From Cyanobacteria bacterium UBA791 (GTDB taxonomy: Bacteria > Cyanobacteriota > Vampirovibrionia > Gastranaerophilales > Gastranaerophilaceae), in the NCBI GenBank assembly GCA_002297005.1, contig DBIX01000033.1, positions 46,659-110,658 of the forward strand: a DNA stretch of 64,000 nt, given 5' to 3'. The position numbers and the translations under genes are program-made. The notes below the pieces were generated by a model. The model saw nothing but the letters and a program-made list of their open reading frames with translations. It was not told where the DNA came from and did no database searches. The first letter of the stretch is position 1. Each line of letters begins with the position of its first letter. Positions 34,662 to 41,770 of this stretch are shown here, piece after piece.

Positions 34662-35552
34662 TTATGAATGATTCCAAATATATCTTCTTAATCTTTGCAT
34701 AATTGAAAAATCTTTTGGTTTTGGTTTAACAGATACGATATTAACCTCATCCGGCTGAACAGTACGAGTATAATCAATATCACGAGGACCAAACAACATT
34801 ACATAACCTAATTTATAATTTTCAGGAATTTCTAAAAGTTCGCACATTTCTGGGAACATATCAAAACAAGTTGTAGCTAAACCGCACCAAAGAGTTGCAA
34901 CACCCAAACTTTGAGCATATAGTTCAAAATAACTCAAGGCAATAATTGGATCTACATCTTTACAAGGAGCATCCAATGGAGTTGAAACAACGACCATGTG
35001 CGGTGCATTTCTAAATAATACATCTTCACCTCTTTGAATAGCTTTTGTATATCTTGAAAATTTCTTCTTTGCATTATCAAAAATCTTTGGAGCTTTATTA
35101 ATGAAATTAAGTAGTTTGTTATTTACATAATCTCTGTAATCATACATAACTCTTGCATCATCAATGAATGAAAAATGTAATCTATGGTTGTTTACACCAG
35201 TTGGAACATATTTCAACATATCTTTTAATTTGTTTAAAGTTTCTTTATCAAGATTTTCTGCTTTGAATTTTCTATAACTTCTTCTTGATTTAATAAGACG
35301 TAAAATTTCATCTGAATTATAATTATAATTTACCATTTCAGAATTTTCTGCAAGTTTGTTGTGGATTGACAAAGCACCAGTTGGACAAACCGCAAAACAA
35401 TGTTGACATTTTATACAACGACTTTCACCGTGTTCTGTCCAGCAAGGAATATTTTCATCCTCGCTCATTTTAAGACATTTTGCAATACAATCACTTGTAC
35501 ATTTTCCACAATGAATACATTTTTCTTTATCTATTTTCAAATTCTTTGACAT
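34662..35552 (-). CDS. Ferredoxin-nitroreductase fusion (2x[4Fe-4S] plus FMN nitroreductase domain)
   Basis: A 296-aa oxidoreductase. The N-terminal 60 residues hold two 4Fe-4S motifs: CIHCGKCTSDCIAKC and CIKCQHCFAVCP. The rest is a nitroreductase fold (SRRSYRKFKAENLDKETL, PTGVNNHRLHF, LWCGLATTCFDM, GYVMLFGP). Such proteins pass ferredoxin-type electrons to an FMN to reduce a small molecule; the substrate is unknown. Cytoplasmic. AAGGAG before the ATG. Monocistronic. Confidence 0.92.
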   Translation of the reverse strand: MSKNLKIDKEKCIHCGKCTSDCIAKCLKMSEDENIPCWTEHGESRCIKCQHCFAVCPTGALSIHNKLAENSEMVNYNYNSDEILRLIKSRRSYRKFKAENLDKETLNKLKDMLKYVPTGVNNHRLHFSFIDDARVMYDYRDYVNNKLLNFINKAPKIFDNAKKKFSRYTKAIQRGEDVLFRNAPHMVVVSTPLDAPCKDVDPIIALSYFELYAQSLGVATLWCGLATTCFDMFPEMCELLEIPENYKLGYVMLFGPRDIDYTRTVQPDEVNIVSVKPKPKDFSIMQRLRRYIWNHS

Positions 35553-35635
35553 AATTTCTCCTTTTTCTTTATCATGGAACGAAACAAAATTATTTACAAG
35601 TTTTTTTAAAGTTTTTATGATAAAATCTTTTTATT

Positions 35636-37273
35636 ATGATTACAACAGAAAATTTAACAGTACGATTTGGTACAGAAGCATTATTTGAAAACGTTAATAT
35701 AAAATTTGCAGAAGGAAATTGTTATGGACTTATCGGTGCAAACGGTGCTGGTAAATCAACATTTTTAAAAGTTCTTTCAGGTGAACTTGAACCAACAAGT
35801 GGCGAAGTTCATATCAAAAAAGGTCAACGTATTGCAGTATTAAAACAAAACCACTTTGAATTTGATGAATTTACTGCAATAGATACAGTTATTATGGGAC
35901 ATAAACATCTTTACGATGTTATGAAAGAAAAAGATGCTTTATATGCAAAACCTGATTTCAACGATGAAGACGGCTTGAGAGTTGCAGAACTTGAAACAGA
36001 ATTTGCAGAAATGGATGGCTGGCAAGCTGAATCAGATGCATCTTCTCTATTGAATGATTTAGGTATCCCTCAAGAATTACATTATTCTTTGATGAAAGAC
36101 TTATCAGGTAGTGAAAAAGTTCGTGTATTACTTGCACAAGCCTTATTTGGAACACCTGACATATTACTTTTAGACGAACCTACTAACCACTTGGATTTAG
36201 CTACAATTACTTGGTTAGAAGATTTTCTAATCGATTTTCCAAATACTGTTATCGTGGTATCGCACGACAGAAAATTCTTAGATAGAATTTGCACATATAT
36301 TGCGGATATTGATTTTAGAAATATTCAACTTTATACAGGTAACTACTCTTTTTGGACACAAGCAAGTGCTTTGATTAGAAAACAAAAAGAAGAAAGAAAT
36401 AAAAAAATTGAAGAAAAAGCAGAAGAATTTAAAAAATTCATCGCAAGATTTAGTGCAAACGCATCAAAAGCTAAACAAGCGACTTCAAGAAAAAATATGT
36501 TAGAAAAACTTACACTAGAAGATATTAAACCATCTACAAGAAAATATCCTAGCATTTATTTCAAATACTCAAAAATGCCTGGTAAAGATGTTTTATCTGT
36601 TAGCGGTTTGAAAAAATCTATTAACGATGAACTTTTAATAAAAGCTTTGTCTTTTGACGTAACTCAAGGTGAAAAAATTGCTTTCATATCTAAAAACCAA
36701 CTAGCCGTAACAACTTTGTTTGAAATTTTAGAAGGCAAAATGGAAGCTGATGAAGGTCAAGTAAACTGGGGTGTTACAGCAACTCATTCATACTGTCCAA
36801 AAGATAACAGCGAATTTTTCACAGAAGACAAAAACCTTATCCAATGGCTTGGACAATATTCTCAAGAACAACATATTAGCTTTTTGAGAGGATATTTGGG
36901 CAGAATGTTATTTTCAGGTGAAGACGCTGAAAAATCTGTAACAGTTCTTTCAGGTGGCGAAAAAGTTCGTTGTATGTTCGCAAAAACAATGATTGAAGAA
37001 TCAAATGTGTTATTATTTGATGAACCTACTAACCACTTGGATTTAGAAGCTATTACATCGTTAAACAATGCGTTGATTGACTATACAGGAACAGTATTAT
37101 TTACATCTCAAGACTATCAATTCATTAATACTGTTGCAGATAGAATCATTGAAATAACTCCAAATGGATATTTGAATTACCAAATGAAATATGAAGATTA
37201 CTTGGCAAATCCTGATGTTCAAAAGAAAAGAGAACAACTTTATAACATGCCCGTAAAAGCTGGTAAAAAATAA
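35636..37273 (+). CDS. ABC-F family ATPase (YbiT/YkpA-like)
   Basis: A 545-aa soluble tandem ATPase that acts on ribosomes rather than membranes. The first domain is complete: GANGAGKST, LSGSEKVRVLLAQALF and LLLDEPTNHLDL. A charged linker (about 238-300) joins it to the second domain, which has LSGGEKVRCMFAKTM and LLFDEPTNHLDL but a degenerate Walker A (ISKNQLAVTTLF, no GK). I recall such a change in YkpA-type members. The ATG lies 14 nt after a TATGAT box, with TTTACA 17 bp further up, so the 5' leader is very short. Confidence 0.9.
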   Translation: MITTENLTVRFGTEALFENVNIKFAEGNCYGLIGANGAGKSTFLKVLSGELEPTSGEVHIKKGQRIAVLKQNHFEFDEFTAIDTVIMGHKHLYDVMKEKDALYAKPDFNDEDGLRVAELETEFAEMDGWQAESDASSLLNDLGIPQELHYSLMKDLSGSEKVRVLLAQALFGTPDILLLDEPTNHLDLATITWLEDFLIDFPNTVIVVSHDRKFLDRICTYIADIDFRNIQLYTGNYSFWTQASALIRKQKEERNKKIEEKAEEFKKFIARFSANASKAKQATSRKNMLEKLTLEDIKPSTRKYPSIYFKYSKMPGKDVLSVSGLKKSINDELLIKALSFDVTQGEKIAFISKNQLAVTTLFEILEGKMEADEGQVNWGVTATHSYCPKDNSEFFTEDKNLIQWLGQYSQEQHISFLRGYLGRMLFSGEDAEKSVTVLSGGEKVRCMFAKTMIEESNVLLFDEPTNHLDLEAITSLNNALIDYTGTVLFTSQDYQFINTVADRIIEITPNGYLNYQMKYEDYLANPDVQKKREQLYNMPVKAGKK

Positions 37274-37288
37274 GCGACTTCACATCAG

Positions 37289-37480
37289 CTAAAGTATTTT
37301 TTCGCACAAACTTTTTGCTATGTCACTAATTTCAGCAGTATCTTCAATAAATTGAGAATCACCAATTAAGCCAGCAGCAATTTGAGCTACTTCAGCTTGA
37401 GAAGAAATCTTCATAGCAGCTTTTAGCATTTCAATTTGTTTTGGAAACATTTCCATTGTAACCATGTCATCAACGTTCAT
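37289..37480 (-). CDS. Small hypothetical protein, 63 aa
   Basis: I start at the ATG at 37480 because AAAGGA lies 9 nt upstream; a longer frame has no ribosome site. The product is a helical, acidic protein (MVTMEMFPKQIEMLKAAM, then AEVAQIAAGLIGDSQFIED) with no recognised domain and no signal peptide. It converges with the ABC-F gene. Its size and amphipathic pattern suggest a small regulatory or structural protein, but this cannot be shown. Confidence 0.55.
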   Translation of the reverse strand: MNVDDMVTMEMFPKQIEMLKAAMKISSQAEVAQIAAGLIGDSQFIEDTAEISDIAKSLCEKIL

Positions 37481-37680
37481 AATTAATCCTTTAATATGCG
37501 ATATATGAATTATATTCCCATAGTTAAAACTTTTTAAACATGCCATTTTCGTAGACACCAAAAACTTACTGTGTAAACTAACTTATAATTTACGACCATA
37601 TTTTATTAAATAATTTTTTATTAAACAATAAAATACTTGATTTAAAAAAATTTTCATGATAACTTATAAGAGTAACCCAG

Positions 37681-37708
37681 TTGACTTGGTGAATATCACT
37701 TTTATAAC
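37681..37708 (+). promoter_or_regulatory. Promoter of tRNA-Ile
   Basis: TTGACT (37681-37686), a 16-bp spacer and TATAAC (37703-37708) place the start about 7 nt before the tRNA 5' end. The rest of the 37481-37680 gap is AT-rich with no further feature that I recognise. Confidence 0.7.
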
Positions 37709-37721
37709 GAGGTTACGGTGA

Positions 37722-37798
37722 GGGCTATTAGCTCAGGTGGCTAGAGCGCACCCCTGATAAGGGTGAGGTCCCTGGTTCGAGTCCAGGATGGCCCACCA
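37722..37798 (+). tRNA. tRNA-Ile (anticodon GAT)
   Basis: The cloverleaf has acceptor arms GGGCTAT/ATGGCCC, D-arm TAGCTCAGGTGGCTAGAGCG, anticodon loop CTGATAA between CACCC and GGGTG, and T-arm CTGGTTCGAGTCCAG. CCA is encoded. It is a solitary gene, not inside an rRNA operon, with its own promoter and terminator. Confidence 0.97.
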
Positions 37799-37806
37799 TT
37801 TAAATT

Positions 37807-37829
37807 AAACCACTTCGGTGGTTTTTTTT
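37807..37829 (+). terminator. tRNA-Ile terminator with UUCG tetraloop
   Basis: AAACCAC/GTGGTTT stem around TTCG, followed by a T run. It lies 9 nt after the tRNA 3' end. It argues against the upstream alternative starts of hydF, which would lie inside or directly against it. Confidence 0.9.
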
Positions 37830-37856
37830 ATGCAAAAATTTAGGTACGGTATTTTT

Positions 37857-39056
37857 ATGAAAAGTTTAAAATCTTTACGTCTACATATTGGCATCTTTGG
37901 AAAAACTAATACTGGTAAATCTTCTTTACTAAATAAAATCACTTCTCAAAATGTTTCAATAGTTTCTGAACAAAAAGGAACAACAACAGATGTTGTAGAA
38001 AAAGCTATGGAACTTTTCCCAATAGGTCCAGTAAACTTTTTAGATACAGCCGGTTTGGACGATACAACAACATTAGGTGAAAAACGTATCGAAAAAACTT
38101 TAGCCTCAATCAATAGATGTGATGTAGCTATTCTTGTTTTAGATTTTAACGGAATTAGTGAAATCGAAAAAAACTTGATAGAAAAATTCAACGAGTTTTC
38201 TATCCCATATTTTATCGTAATCAATAAGAGCGATGAAACTCAAATTTCTGAAGAAAAACTAAACGAAATAAAAACTTATACAGAAAACATTCTTGAAACT
38301 TCAGCACTTTATGACGAAGAATTAATAGAAAAATTTAATACATGTTTATTAAAAATTTTACCTGATGATTTTGTAAATTCACCAAAAATTTTAGGTGATT
38401 TAGTAAATCCAAAAGATGTGGTAATCCTTGTTACACCAATCGATAAAGAAGCTCCAAAAGGTAGATTAATCTTACCTCAAGTTCAAACCTTGAGAGAATG
38501 TTTGGACGAAAGTTGTATCACTCTTGTCGTAAAAGAATCAGAACTTAAAAGTGCTATAGATACGCTAAAAGTTACACCAAAACTTGTTATAACAGATTCT
38601 CAAGCATTTAAAACAGTTGATGAGATTGTACCAAAAGATATTCCACTAACCTCTTTTTCAATCCTTTTTGCAAGATTAAAAGGTGATTTGAAAGCTTTTA
38701 TAAAAGGAATTGAAGCAATTAAAAACTTAAAAGAAAACGATAAGGTTTTAATTTTAGAAAGTTGCACTCATCACAACATAAAAGATGATATTGCAAGAGT
38801 AAAAATTCCAAAATTGTTACAAAACAAACTTGGTTTCAAACTAGATTTTGAATATTATACAGGACACAATTTTCCAGAAATCGATAATTACAAATTGATA
38901 TTGCATTGTGGAGCTTGTATGACAAATAGAAGAGAAGTTTTATCAAGAATTCTAATAGCAAACAAAAAAGGTATTCCTATTACAAACTATGGACTTGTAA
39001 TTTCGTACTGCGTAGGTATTCTAGACCGAGCAACAGAAGTATTTAAAACCTTATAG
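37857..39056 (+). CDS. hydF: [FeFe]-hydrogenase maturation GTPase HydF
   Basis: A 399-aa maturase that carries the 2Fe precursor of the H-cluster to hydrogenase. The G domain has GKTNTGKS at 15-22, DTAGLDD and VINKSD. The C-terminal cluster-binding part shows the diagnostic SCTHH ... LHCGACM (CxH...HCxxC). I chose the ATG at 37857 because alternatives at 37818 and 37830 fall in or next to the tRNA terminator. hydE, hydG and the hydrogenase are not in the window. The gene implies hydrogen metabolism. Confidence 0.94.
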   Translation: MKSLKSLRLHIGIFGKTNTGKSSLLNKITSQNVSIVSEQKGTTTDVVEKAMELFPIGPVNFLDTAGLDDTTTLGEKRIEKTLASINRCDVAILVLDFNGISEIEKNLIEKFNEFSIPYFIVINKSDETQISEEKLNEIKTYTENILETSALYDEELIEKFNTCLLKILPDDFVNSPKILGDLVNPKDVVILVTPIDKEAPKGRLILPQVQTLRECLDESCITLVVKESELKSAIDTLKVTPKLVITDSQAFKTVDEIVPKDIPLTSFSILFARLKGDLKAFIKGIEAIKNLKENDKVLILESCTHHNIKDDIARVKIPKLLQNKLGFKLDFEYYTGHNFPEIDNYKLILHCGACMTNRREVLSRILIANKKGIPITNYGLVISYCVGILDRATEVFKTL

Positions 39057-39064
39057 CTTCATGT

Positions 39065-39070
39065 TATAAT
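39065..39070 (+). promoter_or_regulatory. Extended -10 box 6 nt before the fic ATG
   Basis: TGTTATAAT (39062-39070) ends 6 nt before ATG at 39077, with TTTAAA 17 bp upstream as a weak -35. No ribosome-binding site is present, so a leaderless transcript is predicted. Confidence 0.6.
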
Positions 39071-39076
39071 TAGTAT

Positions 39077-39685
39077 ATGACATTAGAAAACAAATTAGGC
39101 ATTACAGATTCTGCAGAACTTGCAAGAGTAGAAGAAAAACTTAGTAAGAAAAAAGCTCTTGAACTTTTTGAAACTGGACTTTTAGATAAATTACCAGCTG
39201 GAGAATTTGCAACATTATCAAAAATACATAAATATCTTTTTGAAGAAATATATGATTTTGCAGGAGAAATAAGAACTGTTAATATAGCAAAAGGTAATTT
39301 TCGTTTTGCACCTGTAATGTACCTAAAATCAGCATTAGAACATATTGATAAAATGCCACAAACTTCATTTGAAGAAATTGTTGATAAATACGTAGAAATG
39401 AATATTGCTCATCCATTTAGAGAGGGTAATGGTCGTAGCACACGTATTTGGCTAGATTTAATATTAAAAAAAGAAATCGGAAAAGTTGTTGATTGGAACA
39501 AAGTAGATAAAGAAGATTATCTTTTATCAATGGAACGTAGCCCTATTAAAACAGTAGAAATAAAAGAACTTTTACGCAACGCACTAACTTCTGATATTAA
39601 TGATAGAGAAGTTTATATGAAAGGTATTGATGCAAGTTATAACTACGAGGGTTATTTTACATATAAAACAAGCGAATTAAATTAA
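39077..39685 (+). CDS. Fic-domain AMP-transferase, class III (self-inhibited)
   Basis: A 202-aa protein that transfers AMP to target hydroxyls. The catalytic motif HPFREGNGRSTR is at 112-123. The C-terminal SYNYEG (S187..E191 G192) matches the (S/T)xxxE(G/N) inhibitory helix, whose C-terminal position defines class III enzymes such as Neisseria Fic. No separate FicA-type antitoxin is therefore needed. Targets are unknown; related Fic proteins modify DNA gyrase. The gene follows hydF by 20 nt, but has its own promoter, and converges with a hypothetical gene by a 4-nt overlap. Confidence 0.93.
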   Translation: MTLENKLGITDSAELARVEEKLSKKKALELFETGLLDKLPAGEFATLSKIHKYLFEEIYDFAGEIRTVNIAKGNFRFAPVMYLKSALEHIDKMPQTSFEEIVDKYVEMNIAHPFREGNGRSTRIWLDLILKKEIGKVVDWNKVDKEDYLLSMERSPIKTVEIKELLRNALTSDINDREVYMKGIDASYNYEGYFTYKTSELN

Positions 39686-40056
39686 TCTCTTTTCAAATTT
39701 ATATATTTATTTATGGTTTCTACAAAACCATGAATACCGCTTTTGTCTTTTAAACTTATATCAGAATAATAATGTGCATAATTTTCTAAAATATTTGATG
39801 GTAAATCTTCACCTTGTGCAAGAGTGTTTGCAATAAATTCAAGATAATCGTCTTGCTCATCTCTATACAACAAGTCACGACGACGCAAATCCTCGTCAGC
39901 TTCACGATGAACTAAAGCATGATACGCTGCCTGAATAGATTTGTCATTGTGATACTCTTCAGGAAAATGTAAAATAGCTTCTCTAACACAAATTTTATCG
40001 GTTAAAACTTTAATAATTAAACGACCTACAAACGCTCTATCTTCTTGAAGAGTCAT
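39682..40056 (-). CDS. Hypothetical protein, 124 aa, coupled to dut
   Basis: A cytoplasmic, mostly helical protein (DRAFVGRLIIKVLTDKICVREAILHFPEE, HALVHREADEDLRRRDLLYRDEQDDYLEFI). No family is recognised. It begins 3 nt after the dut stop with AAAGG upstream and is thus co-translated with dut. The pairing may hint at a nucleotide or replication role, which is only a guess. Confidence 0.75.
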   Translation of the reverse strand: MTLQEDRAFVGRLIIKVLTDKICVREAILHFPEEYHNDKSIQAAYHALVHREADEDLRRRDLLYRDEQDDYLEFIANTLAQGEDLPSNILENYAHYYSDISLKDKSGIHGFVETINKYINLKRD

Positions 40057-40059
40057 TGT

Positions 40060-40497
40060 TTATGCCTTTCCAGTTGAACCGAAACCACCCTCACCACGAA
40101 CAGTATCTGATAATTCTGTAACAACTTCGATATTAGCTTGTTCGTACTTAGAAATTACCATTTGAGCAATTCTTTCATCAGGTAAAATTGTGTACTCAAC
40201 ATTTGATAAATTTACAATAGGAACCAATAACTCGCCTCTGTAATCCTCATCAATTGTACCAACGCAGTTGATTAAAGTAATACCGTGTTTGATAGATAAA
40301 CCAGAACGAGGACGAACTTGAGCTTCATAACCGTGTTCAAGCTCGATTTTTAAACCTGTAGGAACAAGCTTGCGTTCAAGAGGTTGTAAAGTCATAGGTT
40401 CAGAAATAGCTGCACACAAATCCATGCCAGCCGCACCTGCTGTCTTGTATTCTGGTAAAATTCTGTTGTGTTCTAATCTTTCAATCTTTAATTTCAT
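40060..40497 (-). CDS. dut: dUTP diphosphatase
   Basis: A 145-aa trimeric dUTPase that removes dUTP from the pool and makes dUMP. All five motifs are visible: AGMDLCA, PRSGLS, GTIDEDYRGEL, RIAQMV and GEGGFGSTG. I start at MKLKIERLEHN (ATG 40497), where the conserved region begins; a longer frame adds 15 hydrophobic residues spanning a promoter. TGTTATAAT ends 6 nt before this ATG, without a ribosome site, which suggests a leaderless mRNA. Confidence 0.95.
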   Translation of the reverse strand: MKLKIERLEHNRILPEYKTAGAAGMDLCAAISEPMTLQPLERKLVPTGLKIELEHGYEAQVRPRSGLSIKHGITLINCVGTIDEDYRGELLVPIVNLSNVEYTILPDERIAQMVISKYEQANIEVVTELSDTVRGEGGFGSTGKA

Positions 40498-40503
40498 ACG
40501 AGA

Positions 40504-40512
40504 ATTATAACA
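40504..40512 (-). promoter_or_regulatory. Extended -10 of dut, predicted leaderless start
   Basis: On the minus strand TGTTATAAT (40512 to 40504) is followed by TCTCGT and ATG. A TTGATA lies 20 bp upstream, which is longer than optimal. Confidence 0.6.
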
Positions 40513-40540
40513 CAAAAGAAAAAAACATTTATCAAACGGC

Positions 40541-40593
40541 AATAAAAAAGACCATCTAAACGATGATCTTTTTAAATGGCGGGACTGACGAGG
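40541..40593 (-). repeat. 53-bp direct repeat copy 1: tRNA-Asp 3' end plus terminator
   Basis: Bases 40541-40593 are identical to 40738-40790. On the minus strand the unit is the last 17 nt of tRNA-Asp before and including CCA, followed by the tRNA terminator hairpin (AAAAAGATCATC/GATGGTCTTTTT). Copy 1 has no tRNA upstream of it. A perfect tRNA-3'-end repeat is the form of an integration attachment site, or the leftover of a duplicated tRNA gene. Confidence 0.85.
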
Positions 40594-40737
40594 TGCAATG
40601 ATTCAAGCAATTTTTAATTGCGTAGAATCATGTATGTAGCCAGCTAGATTTTGTCGGTGAGGTACGAACCGTTACAAATCTGCGTGCGTACCAAGAACTC
40701 GCGAAGCGAGTGAGAGCCTCTTTATATAAAATAAGCA

Positions 40738-40790
40738 AATAAAAAAGACCATCTAAACGATGATCTTTTTAAATGGCGGGACTGACGAGG
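40738..40790 (-). repeat. 53-bp direct repeat copy 2, within tRNA-Asp and its terminator
   Basis: Identical to 40541-40593, offset 197 bp. The 144 bp between the copies hold no ORF that I would defend; they contain CTCGCGAAGCGAG, a short hairpin. Confidence 0.85.
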
Positions 40791-40851
40791 CTCGAACTCG
40801 CGACCTTCTGCGTGACAGGCAGACACTCTAACCAAACTGAGCTACAATCCC
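40774..40851 (-). tRNA. tRNA-Asp (anticodon GTC)
   Basis: The cloverleaf on the minus strand has acceptor GGGATTG/CAGTCCC, D-arm TAGCTCAGTTTGGTTAGAGT, anticodon loop CTGTCAC between TCTGC and GCAGA, and T-loop AGTTCGAGC. The discriminator is G and CCA is encoded. Its 3' end is part of a 53-bp direct repeat and a 16-nt piece of its 5' end recurs at 40927-40942. Confidence 0.96.
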
Positions 40852-40860
40852 ATTTATTGG

Positions 40861-41160
40861 CTTTAGGATTTTCGTTCAGTTTGGTTAGAGTCTTAATCTG
40901 ACTCGCAAACCCGAGGGTTTGCTTGGAACTGAGCTACAATCCAAAATCTTTATTAAATTATCAAGTAATGAGTTTCCGAGCTTTTGGCTCTTTAACTCCC
41001 CACCATCCAAACCCTTTCAGGTTCTTTTGGTTTCGGCAAGGGGCTTTCGCTCCTTTTGGGAGTAGCCTGACTTGCCTACAAGTTTATTATATAGGAATAA
41101 TATTTTTTTTGCAAGTATATAAATCGAATTGTATATATTTTTTAAAATATCTTTTTTGCA
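40861..41160. other. Gene-free stretch with tRNA-Asp 5'-end fragments and hairpins
   Basis: AACTGAGCTACAATCC at 40927-40942 exactly repeats the 5' part of tRNA-Asp (40835-40850). TTCAGTTTGGTTAGAGTC at 40875-40892 is an inverted copy of its D-arm region. Between them is a perfect hairpin GCAAACCC-GA-GGGTTTGC (40905-40922). From 40960 to 41085 the sequence is more GC-rich, with TCAGG/CCTGA pairing ends, but I do not recognise an RNA family. A plausible reading is a decayed tRNA duplicate; a small RNA cannot be excluded. Confidence 0.45.
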
Positions 41161-41161
41161 T

Positions 41162-41202
41162 AAAAAAAATGGCTCTCATATCTTTTGGATATAAAAACCA
41201 TT
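41162..41202 (-). terminator. Probable terminator of the 41291-41587 gene
   Basis: On the minus strand AATGG...CCATT encloses an inner TATATC/GATAT hairpin, followed by eight T. The stem is imperfect. It lies about 90 bp beyond the stop of the upstream minus-strand gene. Confidence 0.5.
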
Positions 41203-41290
41203 CTTCTTGATTTTGATTAAGTCTTTTTTAAATTTAAAAGACCCCCTACCAATCGCGGTGACAGCTAATGCTATGTACCTTCCTTCAGTC

Positions 41291-41587
41291 TTAAGCGATT
41301 TCGCCGTCTGTGGCTTGAAGCTGTTTTTTCATATAGTTTTGCATTACTGCATCAACTAGAAATTCATAAGATTGTGATTTTTCAACATTTGGAATTTCGC
41401 GTCTAAGTTGTGTTCTGACCATTGCTTCAAGTCTATGTATGCCAGAATCTTGTGTAAAGCCTGCATCTGATGTAATCATTTTGAAATAATCTACATCTGT
41501 TTTATCTTGACCTTGAACAAAATTTAAAAATTGTGATTTAATATTTTTTTGTTCTTGTTCTTGTATTTTAATTTGTTTCTTTGCCAT
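41291..41587 (-). CDS. Hypothetical protein, 98 aa
   Basis: A charged, helical, cytoplasmic protein. It has a basic N-terminus rich in K/Q/E (MAKKQIKIQEQEQKN), then DVDYFKMITSDAGFTQDSGIHRLEAMVRTQLRREIPNVEKSQSYEFLVDAVMQNYMKKQL. No family recognised. It starts at an ATG with AGGTAGG upstream. The 180 bp above it, to glyS, contain no other gene. Confidence 0.65.
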   Translation of the reverse strand: MAKKQIKIQEQEQKNIKSQFLNFVQGQDKTDVDYFKMITSDAGFTQDSGIHRLEAMVRTQLRREIPNVEKSQSYEFLVDAVMQNYMKKQLQATDGEIA

Positions 41588-41770
41588 TTTTTCCTACCTT
41601 TATAAATTATTTGATTACTACACTTTTTGATTTTTAAGACTTATCTTTGTCTTATGTTATGTTAAAGCGTCCTGAAAAAAATAATTTACTCATTTTGGGA
41701 GTTTGTTTACAATTGTTAACATTGTATCACCCAAATACAATTATATCAACAAATTTTATTTTTACAATCT

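Noticed and set aside
37562..37680. Riboswitch or small RNA upstream of tRNA-Ile
   Set aside because: The stretch is AT-rich with no conserved core, and the promoter serves the tRNA directly.
40923..41210. 95-aa plus-strand ORF
   Set aside because: It begins within a tRNA-Asp fragment and has unnatural composition and no ribosome site; non-coding is more likely.
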